Program-made: the position numbers and the translations under genes
DNA from: MVRV01 sp964646755
GTDB lineage: Bacteria; Desulfobacterota; Syntrophia; Syntrophales; Smithellaceae
NCBI GenBank assembly: GCA_964646755.1
Contig: CAZYIE010000006.1
Location: forward strand, 1-64,000
Direction: 5' to 3'
Length of the DNA: 64,000 nucleotides
In this document: positions 17,917 through 26,723 of the stretch, one piece after another
Layout: the number at the start of each line of letters is the position of its first letter
Position numbering within the stretch: the stretch's first letter is position 1
Notes under the pieces: model-generated
The model's database searches: none
The model's input: only the letters and a program-made list of their open reading frames with translations
Told to the model about the DNA's origin: nothing

Positions 17917-18861
17917 ATGACAAAGCGAATACTTATTACCGGCGGCGCCGGCTTTTTAGGTTCCCATCTTTGCGAAAGATTGCTCCATGAAGATAACGAA
18001 ATTCTCTGCCTGGATAACTTTTATACCGGCAATAGGGATAACATTAGTCATCTTTTGGGAAATTCCCGTTTCGAGTTAATAGAACATGACATAATAAACC
18101 CCATCTACCCGAAAATTGATCAAATATACAATTTGGCCTGTCCCGCATCACCAGTCCACTATCAATACAACCCGATTAAGACAATTAAAACCAATGTAAT
18201 GGGAGCAATCAATGTTTTAGGGATTGCCAAAAGAACGAAAGCAACGGTTCTCCAGGCTTCCACATCAGAAGTCTATGGCGATCCGGAGGTACATCCCCAA
18301 AACGAATCCTACTGGGGCCGCGTAAATCCTATTGGAATTCGCAGTTGTTATGATGAAGGAAAAAGGGCTGCCGAATGCCTGATGATGGACTACCGACGGC
18401 AAAACGGCGTCAATGCAAAAATTGTCCGAATTTTTAATACCTACGGCCCGCGCATGGCCATTAACGATGGACGGGTCGTCAGTAATTTTATCGTTCAGGC
18501 CCTGCAGAGTAAAGCTATTACCATATATGGCGACGGCTCCCACACCCGCTCTTTTTGCTATGTAGATGATTTAGTAGATGGCATGATCCGCATGATGAAT
18601 TCACCCGCTGATTTTTACGGACCGGTCAATCTCGGCAATCCCGGCGAGTTTACAATTTCCGAGTTAGCGCAAGTTATCATTAAATTAACAAACAGTATCT
18701 CACAGATTGTCTTTCAACCGCTGCCTGCTGATGATCCGACACAACGCAAACCGGACATAACTCTGGCCGGCGAAAAAATTGGCTGGAGCCCAAAAGTTGA
18801 ATTGGAAAAAGGATTAATTGGCACGATCCAATATTTTCGCAATCTTTTAAAGATCTCTTAA
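17917..18861 (+). CDS. UDP-glucuronate decarboxylase-like NAD-dependent epimerase
   Basis: Short-chain dehydrogenase/epimerase of 314 residues. The NAD-binding motif is GGAGFLGSH (about residues 9-17). The catalytic Ser/Tyr/Lys set is in ASTSEVYGDP and CYDEGKRAAE. The stretches YNLACPASPVHYQYNPIKT and FNTYGPRM are characteristic of UDP-xylose synthase, which turns UDP-glucuronate into UDP-xylose. The next gene encodes UDP-glucose 6-dehydrogenase, which makes UDP-glucuronate, so the two form a two-step path. UDP-xylose is presumably used in surface polysaccharide. Confidence 0.9.
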   Translation: MTKRILITGGAGFLGSHLCERLLHEDNEILCLDNFYTGNRDNISHLLGNSRFELIEHDIINPIYPKIDQIYNLACPASPVHYQYNPIKTIKTNVMGAINVLGIAKRTKATVLQASTSEVYGDPEVHPQNESYWGRVNPIGIRSCYDEGKRAAECLMMDYRRQNGVNAKIVRIFNTYGPRMAINDGRVVSNFIVQALQSKAITIYGDGSHTRSFCYVDDLVDGMIRMMNSPADFYGPVNLGNPGEFTISELAQVIIKLTNSISQIVFQPLPADDPTQRKPDITLAGEKIGWSPKVELEKGLIGTIQYFRNLLKIS

Positions 18862-18884
18862 CCAGTGGAGGAACACCGACCAAA

Positions 18885-20276
18885 ATGAAATTTCAGAAAA
18901 AAATTCTCTGCATTGGCGCCGGTTATGTCGGCGGCCCATCTATGGCCATGATCGCTTACAAGTGCCCCGATTACCGTGTAACAGTGACAGATATCAACCA
19001 TGAACGCATTGATGCCTGGAATTCTGCCGAGTTGCCTGTCTATGAGCCGGGACTGGACGAAATTGTTAAAAAAACACGTGGCAAGAATTTATTTTTCGCC
19101 AAAGATATTGAAAACCAGATCAAGGAAAATGACATTATTTTTGTCAGTGTTAACACGCCTACCAAAACATTTGGCGCAGGGGCAGGTAAGGCTGCCGATT
19201 TACAATATTTAGAAAAAACTGCCCGGCAAATTCTGCAATATTCCCAATCACCCAAAATAGTGATAGAAAAAAGCACTCTGCCGGTTAAAACAGCCTTGGC
19301 CATGGAAAGAATATTAAGTTCGGGCAAAGGCAAAATTACCTTTGAAGTTCTCTCCAACCCGGAATTTATGGCGGAGGGAACGGCAATTAAGGACTTGGAA
19401 AATCCGGACCGGGTGCTTATTGGTTCGAGGGAAACTAAAAGCGGTCTAAAAGCCCGCGCGGAATTGGTTGATATCTATGCGCGATGGATTCCCAAGGGAA
19501 AAATTATCACGTCCAATATCTGGAGCAGCGAATTATCCAAATTGGTCGCCAATGCTTTCCTGGCCCAAAGGGTATCCTCGATCAATTCCATCTCCGCTCT
19601 GTGTGAAAAAGCTGATGCCAATGTAGCCGAAGTAGCTCGCGCTGTGGGAATGGACAGCCGCGTAGGCAGTAAATTTCTCCAGGCCGGCATTGGCTTTGGC
19701 GGTTCCTGCTTTAAAAAAGATATTTTAAATCTCGTATATCTTTGCAGCTATTATGGTTTACAGGAAGTAGCCGATTATTGGGAAAGTGTGGTAAAGATCA
19801 ACGAATACCAGCAGGAACGTTTCATTGCTAACATTCTTAGCTCGATGTTCAATACTTTAGCCGGCAAGAAAATTTGCATCCTGGGTTTTGCTTTTAAAGC
19901 TGATACCGGCGACACCCGGGAAAGCCCGGCAATCTACATCACACGCCGATTACTGGCGGAACAGGCCGAAGTAATCATTTCCGATCCGAAGGCGCTGAAA
20001 AATGCAGCTCTGGATCTTGCCGATGAAGAAGGGAATATTACTTTTATCGAAGACGCTTACCGCGCCGCCGCCGGCTGCCATGCGCTCGCAATAATGACCG
20101 ATTGGGATTTGTACAAGAAACTCGATTATAAAAAGATATTCAAGTCTATGGTCAAACCGGCTTTTATTTTTGACGGCCGGAATATTCTGGACCACAAAAA
20201 ATGTTTTGAAATAGGCTTTAATGTTTATCCTATCGGCAAACCGGCACTAAGTCATTTTAAACAGCAGGAATCTTAG
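18885..20276 (+). CDS. ugd: UDP-glucose 6-dehydrogenase
   Basis: Oxidises UDP-glucose to UDP-glucuronate with NAD. The 463 residues include the N-terminal Rossmann motif GAGYVGGPSMAM and the catalytic cysteine in GFGGSCFKKD (residue 275). The C-terminal domain contains GFAFKADTGDTRESPA. The sequence style (CPDYRVTVTDINHERIDAWN) is closer to the animal/plant-type enzyme than to the short bacterial one. It follows the decarboxylase gene by 23 bases with a GGAGG ribosome-binding site between. Confidence 0.95.
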   Translation: MKFQKKILCIGAGYVGGPSMAMIAYKCPDYRVTVTDINHERIDAWNSAELPVYEPGLDEIVKKTRGKNLFFAKDIENQIKENDIIFVSVNTPTKTFGAGAGKAADLQYLEKTARQILQYSQSPKIVIEKSTLPVKTALAMERILSSGKGKITFEVLSNPEFMAEGTAIKDLENPDRVLIGSRETKSGLKARAELVDIYARWIPKGKIITSNIWSSELSKLVANAFLAQRVSSINSISALCEKADANVAEVARAVGMDSRVGSKFLQAGIGFGGSCFKKDILNLVYLCSYYGLQEVADYWESVVKINEYQQERFIANILSSMFNTLAGKKICILGFAFKADTGDTRESPAIYITRRLLAEQAEVIISDPKALKNAALDLADEEGNITFIEDAYRAAAGCHALAIMTDWDLYKKLDYKKIFKSMVKPAFIFDGRNILDHKKCFEIGFNVYPIGKPALSHFKQQES

Positions 20277-20650
20277 GGGCCGACGAAATCAAAAGCATTT
20301 TTTATTAATTTGATTTCGTTTCCGCAGGGTCGAAGCGTTATCGCTATTACATCAAAGCGGGCATCGGCATCGGCCATTTTATTCTTTTGCAGATACCATA
20401 AAGCCAACTGCGAGAGCTTTTTCTGTTTTCTGTTTCCCACAGCTTGTTCAGGATAACCTAATTGACTTGATTTTCGAGTTTTTACTTCAATAAAAACAAT
20501 TTCGCTTGTTTTTTCCCGGGCAATTATATCAATTTCACCCAACGGGCAACGAAAGTTAGTTTCGCAAATACGATAGCCGTTTTTCTTCAGATAAGCTACG
20601 GCGATTTGTTCCCCTTCTCTGCCCGTGCTTATTTTCGACATGTCTTTCAT
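20273..20650 (-). CDS. yraN: YraN family protein (UPF0102)
   Basis: A 125-residue protein with the restriction-endonuclease-like fold predicted for the UPF0102 family. The blocks are GREGEQIAVAYLKKNGYRI, LGEIDIIAR and VFIEVKTRKS, whose D-ExK residues form a nuclease-like site. The biological role is not established; it is often linked to DNA repair or uptake by context. It overlaps rnhB by four bases (ATGA) and converges with ugd, overlapping that gene's end by four bases. Confidence 0.9.
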   Translation of the reverse strand: MKDMSKISTGREGEQIAVAYLKKNGYRICETNFRCPLGEIDIIAREKTSEIVFIEVKTRKSSQLGYPEQAVGNRKQKKLSQLALWYLQKNKMADADARFDVIAITLRPCGNEIKLIKNAFDFVGP

Positions 20651-21273
20651 TTTTCTGACAAATCCAGCACTGTCTGGTTCCTATCGATGTTTTTAAGATG
20701 AAACGACCGGCGATGTATTTTACACATGCCGAATTCCAGAATAGCTGCACGATGCTCTTTTGTTCCATAACCTTTGTTCTGAAGAAAATTATATCGGGGA
20801 AACTGGCGATGGTACATTTCCATAATGCGATCCCGTGAAACTTTCGCAATGATTGATGCGGCGGCAATGGAAATACTTAAAGAATCACCCTTTACCAGTG
20901 CATTTTGCGGAGTTTGCAGGGGTATTTTATGCAAACCGTCAATTAAGAGAAAATCGGGCGGGATGGACAACTCTAAAACTGCCTCACGCATGGACTGAAG
21001 GGAAGCTTGCAGGATATTGATGCGATCAATTATATCAGCGTCAGCAGTACCAACACCGACAGCAATGGCATCTTGATTGATGACTTCGTAGAGTTCTTCT
21101 CTCTTGCGGGCGGAAAGCTTTTTGGAATCGTTGATTTGGCTGTTTGAATAACCAGGCGGAAAAATTACGGCCGCAGCGACAACAGGACCTGCCAGCGGGC
21201 CTCTTCCTGCTTCATCTATGCCCGCGATGAACTTGTAACCTTTTCGGTAGGCAAGCTTCTCAAATGTGTCCAT
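20647..21273 (-). CDS. rnhB: Ribonuclease HII
   Basis: Cuts RNA in RNA-DNA hybrids and removes misincorporated ribonucleotides. The 208 residues carry the catalytic motif GIDEAGRGPLAGPVVAAAV (acidic residues D20 and E21), the NDSKKLSARKRE block and a further aspartate in LLIDGLHKIP. Length and order fit normal RNase HII. It is coupled to yraN downstream. Confidence 0.96.
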   Translation of the reverse strand: MDTFEKLAYRKGYKFIAGIDEAGRGPLAGPVVAAAVIFPPGYSNSQINDSKKLSARKREELYEVINQDAIAVGVGTADADIIDRINILQASLQSMREAVLELSIPPDFLLIDGLHKIPLQTPQNALVKGDSLSISIAAASIIAKVSRDRIMEMYHRQFPRYNFLQNKGYGTKEHRAAILEFGMCKIHRRSFHLKNIDRNQTVLDLSEK

Positions 21274-21338
21274 TGAAGACTTAAGGAAAGCAATATATTC
21301 TTCACTTTCCGGTCCTTTCCGGCAAGATATTATTCCAA

Positions 21339-21448
21339 TTCCAATTCAAGCGCTACCTTTGTTGGCGTCGTCGTCGGCTTCCTCAACGTATTTATAATAC
21401 GCCTAGCTGCCTCCTCCTAGCCGCCGCGGTATCATCATTGAATTGGAA
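21339..21448. repeat. Palindrome-bounded intergenic element
   Basis: An 11-base perfect inverted repeat, TTCCAATTCAA (21339-21349) and TTGAATTGGAA (21438-21448), bounds a 110-base GC-rich segment. Inside is a second small palindrome, CGTATT-TAT-AATACG (21387-21401), between pyrimidine-rich repeats (GTCGTCGTCGG, CCTCCTCCTAG). No reading frame is evident. The design resembles a miniature mobile or REP-type element lying between rnhB and the terminator after rplS. Confidence 0.55.
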
Positions 21449-21479
21449 ATGTAATTATAACAAATTGCCTTCATTGAAA

Positions 21480-21507
21480 AAGCCATCGCCAGTCGAGGCG
21501 ATGGCTT
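21480..21507 (-). terminator. Intrinsic terminator downstream of rplS
   Basis: AAGCCATCGCC (21480-21490) pairs perfectly with GGCGATGGCTT (21497-21507) around AGTCGA. On the minus strand the stem is followed by a T run (TTTTTC). It probably ends the long rpsP-trmD-rplS transcript, 230 bases after the rplS stop. Confidence 0.85.
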
Positions 21508-21741
21508 TTCGACACACTAAAAACATCTTAAGCAGCTTTCTTCCTTACCACTCCAGTGTCCTGATGAACACAAATTGTTAGGGGCCTTTACGTAATAACC
21601 ATTACATTTCTAACAACCCCTGCTGGTCTTGTGACCTCGCGTGACCTTCAGGTTATCAGGTTATAGCAAGTCCATTTCGTTACGGCCCCTTATGCCGTTG
21701 ACGATATTACATTGTTACGGTTATTACCGAACAACGGCCTC
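21508..21741. other. Non-coding stretch after rplS
   Basis: I see no gene here. On the minus strand short open stretches exist, but all are interrupted by stops within about 20 codons. GGGGCC and GGCCCC segments and repeated GTAATAAC-like words suggest some RNA structure in the 3' end of the rplS transcript. This is unassigned. Confidence 0.4.
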
Positions 21742-22089
21742 TTAATTATTTGTCTGTTCTTTGATCCTTGCTTTCTTACCTCTCAAATTTCTTAAATAGT
21801 AGAGGCGGGAACGACGTACTTTTCCTCGGGTAACAACTTCAATCCGGTCGATAACCGGTGAATGTAGAGGAAAAGTTCTTTCGACACCAATACCATAAGA
21901 AACTTTTCTGACTGTAAAATTGGAGCGACTATTTCCACGTCGCTTACGGATTACAACACCTTCAAAAGCCTGAATTCTTTGCTTCTGTCCTTCGATGATA
22001 CGCACATATACTTTAATCGTGTCACCGGCTTTAAAACCGGGAATATCCCCTCTCATGTGCTCTTTTTCAATCATTTCCAAGACGTTCAT
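21742..22089 (-). CDS. rplS: Ribosomal protein L19
   Basis: A 115-residue large-subunit protein at the 30S-50S interface. The N-terminus MNVLEMIEKEHMRGDIPGF, the block IRIIEG-like VRIIEGQKQRIQAFEGVVI and the C-terminus RSRLYYLRNLRGKKARIKE are typical. It is the last gene of the rpsP-KH-rimM-trmD-methyltransferase-rplS run. Confidence 0.98.
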   Translation of the reverse strand: MNVLEMIEKEHMRGDIPGFKAGDTIKVYVRIIEGQKQRIQAFEGVVIRKRRGNSRSNFTVRKVSYGIGVERTFPLHSPVIDRIEVVTRGKVRRSRLYYLRNLRGKKARIKEQTNN

Positions 22090-22130
22090 TCTATATTTCC
22101 TCCCGTCAAACTCACATTACTTATTAAATT

Positions 22131-22682
22131 CTAATCCCGCATTATCCTGTCTATGATAATTGCTGCAGCTGACCTTACTGCCAGATGATTATAATCGCCA
22201 ATTCCCTTTATCGGCTCCAAACGGTAATCAGCCCTATCAACTATTTCATCAGCAATTCCCGAACCTGTACCAAAAATTAATAGATAAGGCAAATTATCAT
22301 TTCTAATCTTTTTTTTCAGATCGTCACAGGTTAAAAGATTATCCTTAAAGTTGGCTCCTGTAACAATAACTTGCGGTAAACAACCCGTTTGTTCGGTAAT
22401 TTCGGCCTGAACTTCATCCAGACTGGCTTTAACCATAACCAGTTCAAAAGCTTTCCGGCGCGACGGATTGAAAACTGCCCCATACCCCTGACGCCAATGA
22501 TCAATAATTGCATAGGCCATTTCCCTTTGGGCAGACAGTGGATTAACCACAAAATAATTTTGCACACCGTATGTTCTGGACAATCGGGCTATATCGTGAA
22601 TATCCATGTTCGCAATAGATGTGGTCACGACTTTACCATCTTTGTTTAAAACCGGATAATGTAAAAGAGCTATGTAAAGCAT
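22131..22682 (-). CDS. SPOUT-type RNA methyltransferase (TM1570-like)
   Basis: A 183-residue protein starting MLYIALLHYPVLNKDGKVVT. It follows the pattern of a small SPOUT methyltransferase family found next to trmD in Thermotoga and deltaproteobacteria. The C-terminal segment LLIFGTGSGIADE and IKGIGDYNHLAVRSAAAIII would form the trefoil-knot cofactor site. Its RNA target is unknown; lying between trmD and rplS suggests tRNA or rRNA. Confidence 0.82.
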   Translation of the reverse strand: MLYIALLHYPVLNKDGKVVTTSIANMDIHDIARLSRTYGVQNYFVVNPLSAQREMAYAIIDHWRQGYGAVFNPSRRKAFELVMVKASLDEVQAEITEQTGCLPQVIVTGANFKDNLLTCDDLKKKIRNDNLPYLLIFGTGSGIADEIVDRADYRLEPIKGIGDYNHLAVRSAAAIIIDRIMRD

Positions 22683-22737
22683 TATGCCCTTAAAAAAGTT
22701 GTTTCTCTTACCTTAATCGTTTCTTAAAATCAAGCCT

Positions 22738-23475
22738 TTATGTGTCTTCTAACTTAATTTGTTCCAGCTTTTTTTTATCGTCCGCCGATAATTCCATCTT
22801 TTTTAGTAAATCCGGACGGCGCTTATGCGTTCTGCGCAGTGATTCACATTTGCGCCATAGTTCTATTTGGGCATGATTCCCCGAAACTAATACTTCCGGC
22901 ACACACCAGCCTTTATAGTCCGCCGGACGAGTATATTGCGGATATTCCAAAAGCCCATCAGAAAATGATTCACTGCATGATGACTCGGCATTGCCTAAAA
23001 CACCCGGAATAAGACGGGAGACTGCATCTATCAGAACTAAGGCGGAAAGTTCGCCGCCGGTTAAAATAAAATCGCCGATGGATATTTCCCGATCTGCTAA
23101 CTGAGTTCTTATCCTCTCGTCAACACCTTCATAGCGGCCACAAATAATAATAATATGCTTTTCGGAAGCCAAATCTGCGGCAATTTTTTGATTAAATGTT
23201 TCCCCTTGCGGGGTCATTAAAACAACCTGAGAATCTAAACCACTGCCTTTGATTTCGGCTATCGCCCTTTCCACAGGTTCCACTTTCATAACCATGCCGC
23301 AACCGCCGCCATAAGGGGCATCGTCAGTCATTTTATGCTTGTCGGAAGTCCAGTTACGGATATCATGCAGACAAACATTTATCAGACTTTTTTCCTGAGC
23401 TTTTTTTAGCAGACTAAAATTGAGGGGAGACAAAAACATCTCCGGGAAAATGGAAAGGACATCAAACTTGATCAC
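22738..23475 (-). CDS. trmD: tRNA (guanine-37-N1)-methyltransferase
   Basis: Methylates G37 of tRNAs that read CNN codons, which prevents frameshifting. The 245 residues carry the diagnostic DDAPYGGGCGMVMKVEP block, the knot region IIICGRYEGVDERI and the GDFILTGGELSALVLIDAV segment. It starts two bases after rimM, as in the classic rpsP-rimM-trmD-rplS operon. Confidence 0.97.
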   Translation of the reverse strand: MIKFDVLSIFPEMFLSPLNFSLLKKAQEKSLINVCLHDIRNWTSDKHKMTDDAPYGGGCGMVMKVEPVERAIAEIKGSGLDSQVVLMTPQGETFNQKIAADLASEKHIIIICGRYEGVDERIRTQLADREISIGDFILTGGELSALVLIDAVSRLIPGVLGNAESSCSESFSDGLLEYPQYTRPADYKGWCVPEVLVSGNHAQIELWRKCESLRRTHKRRPDLLKKMELSADDKKKLEQIKLEDT

Positions 23476-23477
23476 TT

Positions 23478-23975
23478 TTATAGCCCTTCCAGCAATCTTA
23501 CAGTCATAATCTTTTTATCGACATCTATATGTTGGATCACATCGGCAATTGCCGGCAAAAGTATTTCTCTTTCACCTTTACATACATAAACATCGTTACC
23601 GCCTGTAGGGAAAATTGATTCAATTCGGCCCAAATGCTTCCCATCTTCATCATAGACATCAAGCCCGATAATATCACGCCAATAATATTCTCCCGGGGGC
23701 AAATCTTCCAGCATTTCGCCGGGTATCAGCACTTTAAACCCGACCAGCGCTTTGGCCGAATCAATATCATTGATATCTTTCAGTTCGAGAAAGAGCAATT
23801 TGCCGGATGCTGTAAATGCCTGGACATCATAGCTTTTTCTTTGTCCGAGGACATCTTCAAGATAAACAAATTCCAGACCAGCAAGAATATTCTGCGTCTC
23901 CACCTGTGTCAAAACTTTCAGACAACCACGGAGACCACGAGTTTTTACGATCTCGCCAACAACAAAGAGATCCAT
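23478..23975 (-). CDS. rimM: Ribosome maturation factor RimM
   Basis: Helps assemble the 30S head by binding S19. The 165 residues contain the N-terminal barrel (VGEIVKTRGLRGCLKVL) and the C-terminal PRC-barrel (YYWRDIIGLDVYDEDGKHLG, then TGGNDVYVC). It is separated from the KH-domain gene by three bases and from trmD by two. Confidence 0.95.
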   Translation of the reverse strand: MDLFVVGEIVKTRGLRGCLKVLTQVETQNILAGLEFVYLEDVLGQRKSYDVQAFTASGKLLFLELKDINDIDSAKALVGFKVLIPGEMLEDLPPGEYYWRDIIGLDVYDEDGKHLGRIESIFPTGGNDVYVCKGEREILLPAIADVIQHIDVDKKIMTVRLLEGL

Positions 23976-23978
23976 TTT

Positions 23979-24209
23979 TTATTCTATTATTTCCAGGACC
24001 GCTCGTTTGTGAATCTTAGTGGAAGCAGCACTCAGTATAGTGCGAATAGCCTTTGCAGTTCTGCCCTGTTTCCCAATAACTTTTCCCAAATCTTCTTTTG
24101 CTACGCGTAATTCAATCACAGATGTTTGCTCACCCGATACTTCGGTAACTTCAACTTTATCCGGATTATCCACTAAGGCCTGAGCTATAAACTTGATCAA
24201 CTCCTTCAT
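23979..24209 (-). CDS. khpA: KH-domain RNA-binding protein (KhpA/YlqC)
   Basis: A 76-residue protein that is almost entirely one KH domain, with the nucleic-acid loop GKVIGKQGR. The start at 24209 (MKELIKFIAQALVDNP) is preceded by GGAGG with good spacing; a GTG five codons earlier overlaps that site and is less likely. In Gram-positives this protein acts with KhpB on RNA and cell division. Here it sits between rpsP and rimM, its usual place. Confidence 0.93.
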   Translation of the reverse strand: MKELIKFIAQALVDNPDKVEVTEVSGEQTSVIELRVAKEDLGKVIGKQGRTAKAIRTILSAASTKIHKRAVLEIIE

Positions 24210-24259
24210 CGCAACAACCTCCACAGAATTTGATTAGTTTTTTGAGGAAAATTAATATC

Positions 24260-24514
24260 TTACTTCAATTTAGCTTCGATACCTTTTGTTTTCAACAAGT
24301 TAGAAACAGTCAACGTAGGTTTGGCTCCTTTGGCCAACCAGTCGCGAACACGGTCTTCCTTCAAGTTAACTTCTGCCGGATTCTTTTTGGGATCGTAGTT
24401 GCCTAAAATCTCCAAGAACTTTCCATCACGAGGAAAATCGATATCCGCCGCCACAATACGATAATAGGGCTTGCCTTTAGCACCCATACGAGTAAGTCTA
24501 ATTTTAACCGCCAT
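24260..24514 (-). CDS. rpsP: Ribosomal protein S16
   Basis: An 84-residue small-subunit protein. The start MAVKIRLTRMGAKGKPYYRI and the block FLEILGNYDPKKNP are diagnostic of S16. It begins the translation-factor half of the operon, 66 bases after ffh. Confidence 0.98.
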   Translation of the reverse strand: MAVKIRLTRMGAKGKPYYRIVAADIDFPRDGKFLEILGNYDPKKNPAEVNLKEDRVRDWLAKGAKPTLTVSNLLKTKGIEAKLK

Positions 24515-24580
24515 TGATATTAAATAAAACCTCCTTAAAATAGTTTAACCTGAAATTTTTTTATCACAGTTTATTTTAAT

Positions 24581-25909
24581 TTAAAAGGGAAAATTCCTCT
24601 TGAAGGATTTCATACCGTCTTTTGAACTAAATTTTTTCATCATTTTCTTGATATCGGCATATTGTTTTAGCAATCTGTTCACATCCTGAACAGATGTGCC
24701 ACTACCTAGGGCAATTCTTTTGCGGCGCCGGCCATCAATAATCAGGTAATTAAAGCGTTCCTTTGGAGTCATGGAATCAATAATGGCTGTAATTCTGATT
24801 AATTCTTTTTCGTCAGGCTGCGCATCTTTAAGTGCCTTTATCTTGCCTAAACCGGGAATCATCCCCAAGACATCTTTGAGCGAACCCATTTTTTTTATCT
24901 GCGCCAATTGATTACGAAAATCTTCCAGTGAAAACTCGTTTTTGCGAATTTTCTTTTCTAATTGCAGGGCAGTTTTTTCATCAATAGTTGCCTGAGCTTT
25001 TTCGACCAAGCTCAAAATATCGCCCATGCCTAAGATTCGTGACGCCATTCTTTCCGGATGAAAAACTTCCAGCGCATCAATCTTTTCGCCAATACCAACA
25101 AATTTTATCGGCTTGCCGACAACGGCCTGAAGAGAAAGAGCTGCCCCACCACGGGCATCACCATCCATTTTGGTTATAATAACGCCGTCAATACCAATAA
25201 GTTCGTTAAATTTACTGCCGACATTAACAGCATCCTGTCCGGTCATGGCATCGGTAACATAAATAATCTCTGCGGGATTGACCATGGCTTTAATTTTTTT
25301 GAGCTCATCCATGAGCAAATCATCGATATGCAAACGGCCTGCTGTATCGATGATAACAACCTCATAACCATCCCTTTTGGCATGATCAACGGCCCCGGCA
25401 CATATTTCCACAGGATCTTTTAAATTACCGGCATTAAAAACACCGGCATTTATCTGCTTGCCCAGAACAGCAAGCTGCTCCATAGCTGCCGGCCGGTAAA
25501 TATCTGCCGAGACTAAGTAAACTCTCTTTTCCCGCGACAGCAACCTTGCCAGTTTCGCAGCGGTTGTTGTTTTACCACAGCCCTGCAAACCAACCAGCAT
25601 CAACACAGCCGGAATGCGGGCACCAAACTTGATATTGGTATTGGCTCCGCCCATGAGTGCTGCCAGCTGGTCATGAACAATTTTTACTACTTGCTGACCG
25701 GGGGTAATACTATCCAGGACTTCTTTGCCAATTGCTTTTGCACGCACATCCTCAATAAAATCCCGCACGACCTTAAAGTTAACATCAGCCTCGAGCAGGG
25801 CAATACGGATTTCCTTAAGGGCAACATTAACGCTTTCTTCATTTAATACTCCGCGCCCTTTTAGCTTCTTTAAAATACCCTCTAATTTTTCCGATAAATT
25901 TTCAAACAT
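24581..25909 (-). CDS. ffh: Signal recognition particle protein Ffh
   Basis: GTPase of the signal recognition particle, binding 4.5S RNA and signal sequences. The 442 residues hold the N domain, the GTPase domain with GLQGCGKTTTAAKLA (about 106-120) and IDTAGRL, and the C-terminal M domain. The M domain here is rich in K/M/G (for example QYADIKKMMKKFSSKDGMKS). The order ffh-rpsP is conserved in many bacteria. Confidence 0.97.
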   Translation of the reverse strand: MFENLSEKLEGILKKLKGRGVLNEESVNVALKEIRIALLEADVNFKVVRDFIEDVRAKAIGKEVLDSITPGQQVVKIVHDQLAALMGGANTNIKFGARIPAVLMLVGLQGCGKTTTAAKLARLLSREKRVYLVSADIYRPAAMEQLAVLGKQINAGVFNAGNLKDPVEICAGAVDHAKRDGYEVVIIDTAGRLHIDDLLMDELKKIKAMVNPAEIIYVTDAMTGQDAVNVGSKFNELIGIDGVIITKMDGDARGGAALSLQAVVGKPIKFVGIGEKIDALEVFHPERMASRILGMGDILSLVEKAQATIDEKTALQLEKKIRKNEFSLEDFRNQLAQIKKMGSLKDVLGMIPGLGKIKALKDAQPDEKELIRITAIIDSMTPKERFNYLIIDGRRRKRIALGSGTSVQDVNRLLKQYADIKKMMKKFSSKDGMKSFKRNFPF

Positions 25910-25937
25910 ATTAAATTATATACCTGATATTATTATT

Positions 25938-26711
25938 CTAATTGCTGTTAACCGCTGTATTCATCCGCCTTACAACACAATGGGCTCCGGTTTTACCGGA
26001 TATTTTTTCCGCCGCCGTCTGGGCATTAGCCCGGCTGGCAAAACCATCAACGACAACCCTAAACCATTTTCCTTTTCCCGGAATATTGTTTTCTGCAATT
26101 CGCGGCTTATAGCCTAAAGTTAATAACTTTTTATTCAGTTGATCGGCCTTAGTTTTTTCTTTCAGAGAAGCCACCTGAACAGCAAACTTCTCCTCCTTGG
26201 CAGTCACGGCCTGCTCCGCCTCTTTTATTTTAGCCTCAATTTCATCTACTGTTTTTCCACTCGTTGCGGCTTGCTGCTTTTTCACGGCTGAATTAGGGCT
26301 AATCGAGGCAGCAGGGACCTCATTTTTGGGTTCGGTCAAAAGTGATTGTATCGCCGGAGCCTCAATAGCAGGCTTCTTGTCGGGAATTGGCTGTTCCTTT
26401 GCCACTCCCTTTTTGCTGGTCAATGTGTTGAAAAAAGTCAGGTCCGGTTCTTCTTGTGCTTTGGGCTGATTTTGCGCCGCTTTATTCTCGGCTGCAGTTT
26501 GGGCGGCTCTTATTTTAGCCGGACGCCAGACAAGCGCCAATAATTTCTGGGGCACCGAAGCTATCTGTCCCGGATAAGTATCAATATTTTTGCCAACAGC
26601 AACGCCAAAGAGAAAAGTACCACATAATAGAGCGGTCATTCCTACTATTACGATAACCAGCGACGTTCTCCCCAGCTTTAATTCAAAATTTTTAATATTG
26701 CCGGAAGCCAT
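25938..26711 (-). CDS. SPOR-domain membrane protein
   Basis: A 257-residue inner-membrane protein. It has one N-terminal membrane helix (about residues 18-40, VIVIVGMTALLCGTFLFGV) and a long low-complexity periplasmic linker rich in A, P, K and Q. A C-terminal SPOR domain (about 180-250) contains FAVQVASLKEKTKADQLNKK and WFRVVVDGFASRANA. SPOR domains bind denuded septal peptidoglycan, so it probably acts at the division site. It lies between argS and ffh with 12 and 28 base gaps. Confidence 0.88.
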   Translation of the reverse strand: MASGNIKNFELKLGRTSLVIVIVGMTALLCGTFLFGVAVGKNIDTYPGQIASVPQKLLALVWRPAKIRAAQTAAENKAAQNQPKAQEEPDLTFFNTLTSKKGVAKEQPIPDKKPAIEAPAIQSLLTEPKNEVPAASISPNSAVKKQQAATSGKTVDEIEAKIKEAEQAVTAKEEKFAVQVASLKEKTKADQLNKKLLTLGYKPRIAENNIPGKGKWFRVVVDGFASRANAQTAAEKISGKTGAHCVVRRMNTAVNSN

Positions 26712-26723
26712 AATTTATGTACC

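Noticed and set aside
21508..21741. Small coding gene or decayed gene after rplS
   Set aside because: Open stretches on the minus strand are broken by stops within about 20 codons and show no recognisable protein.
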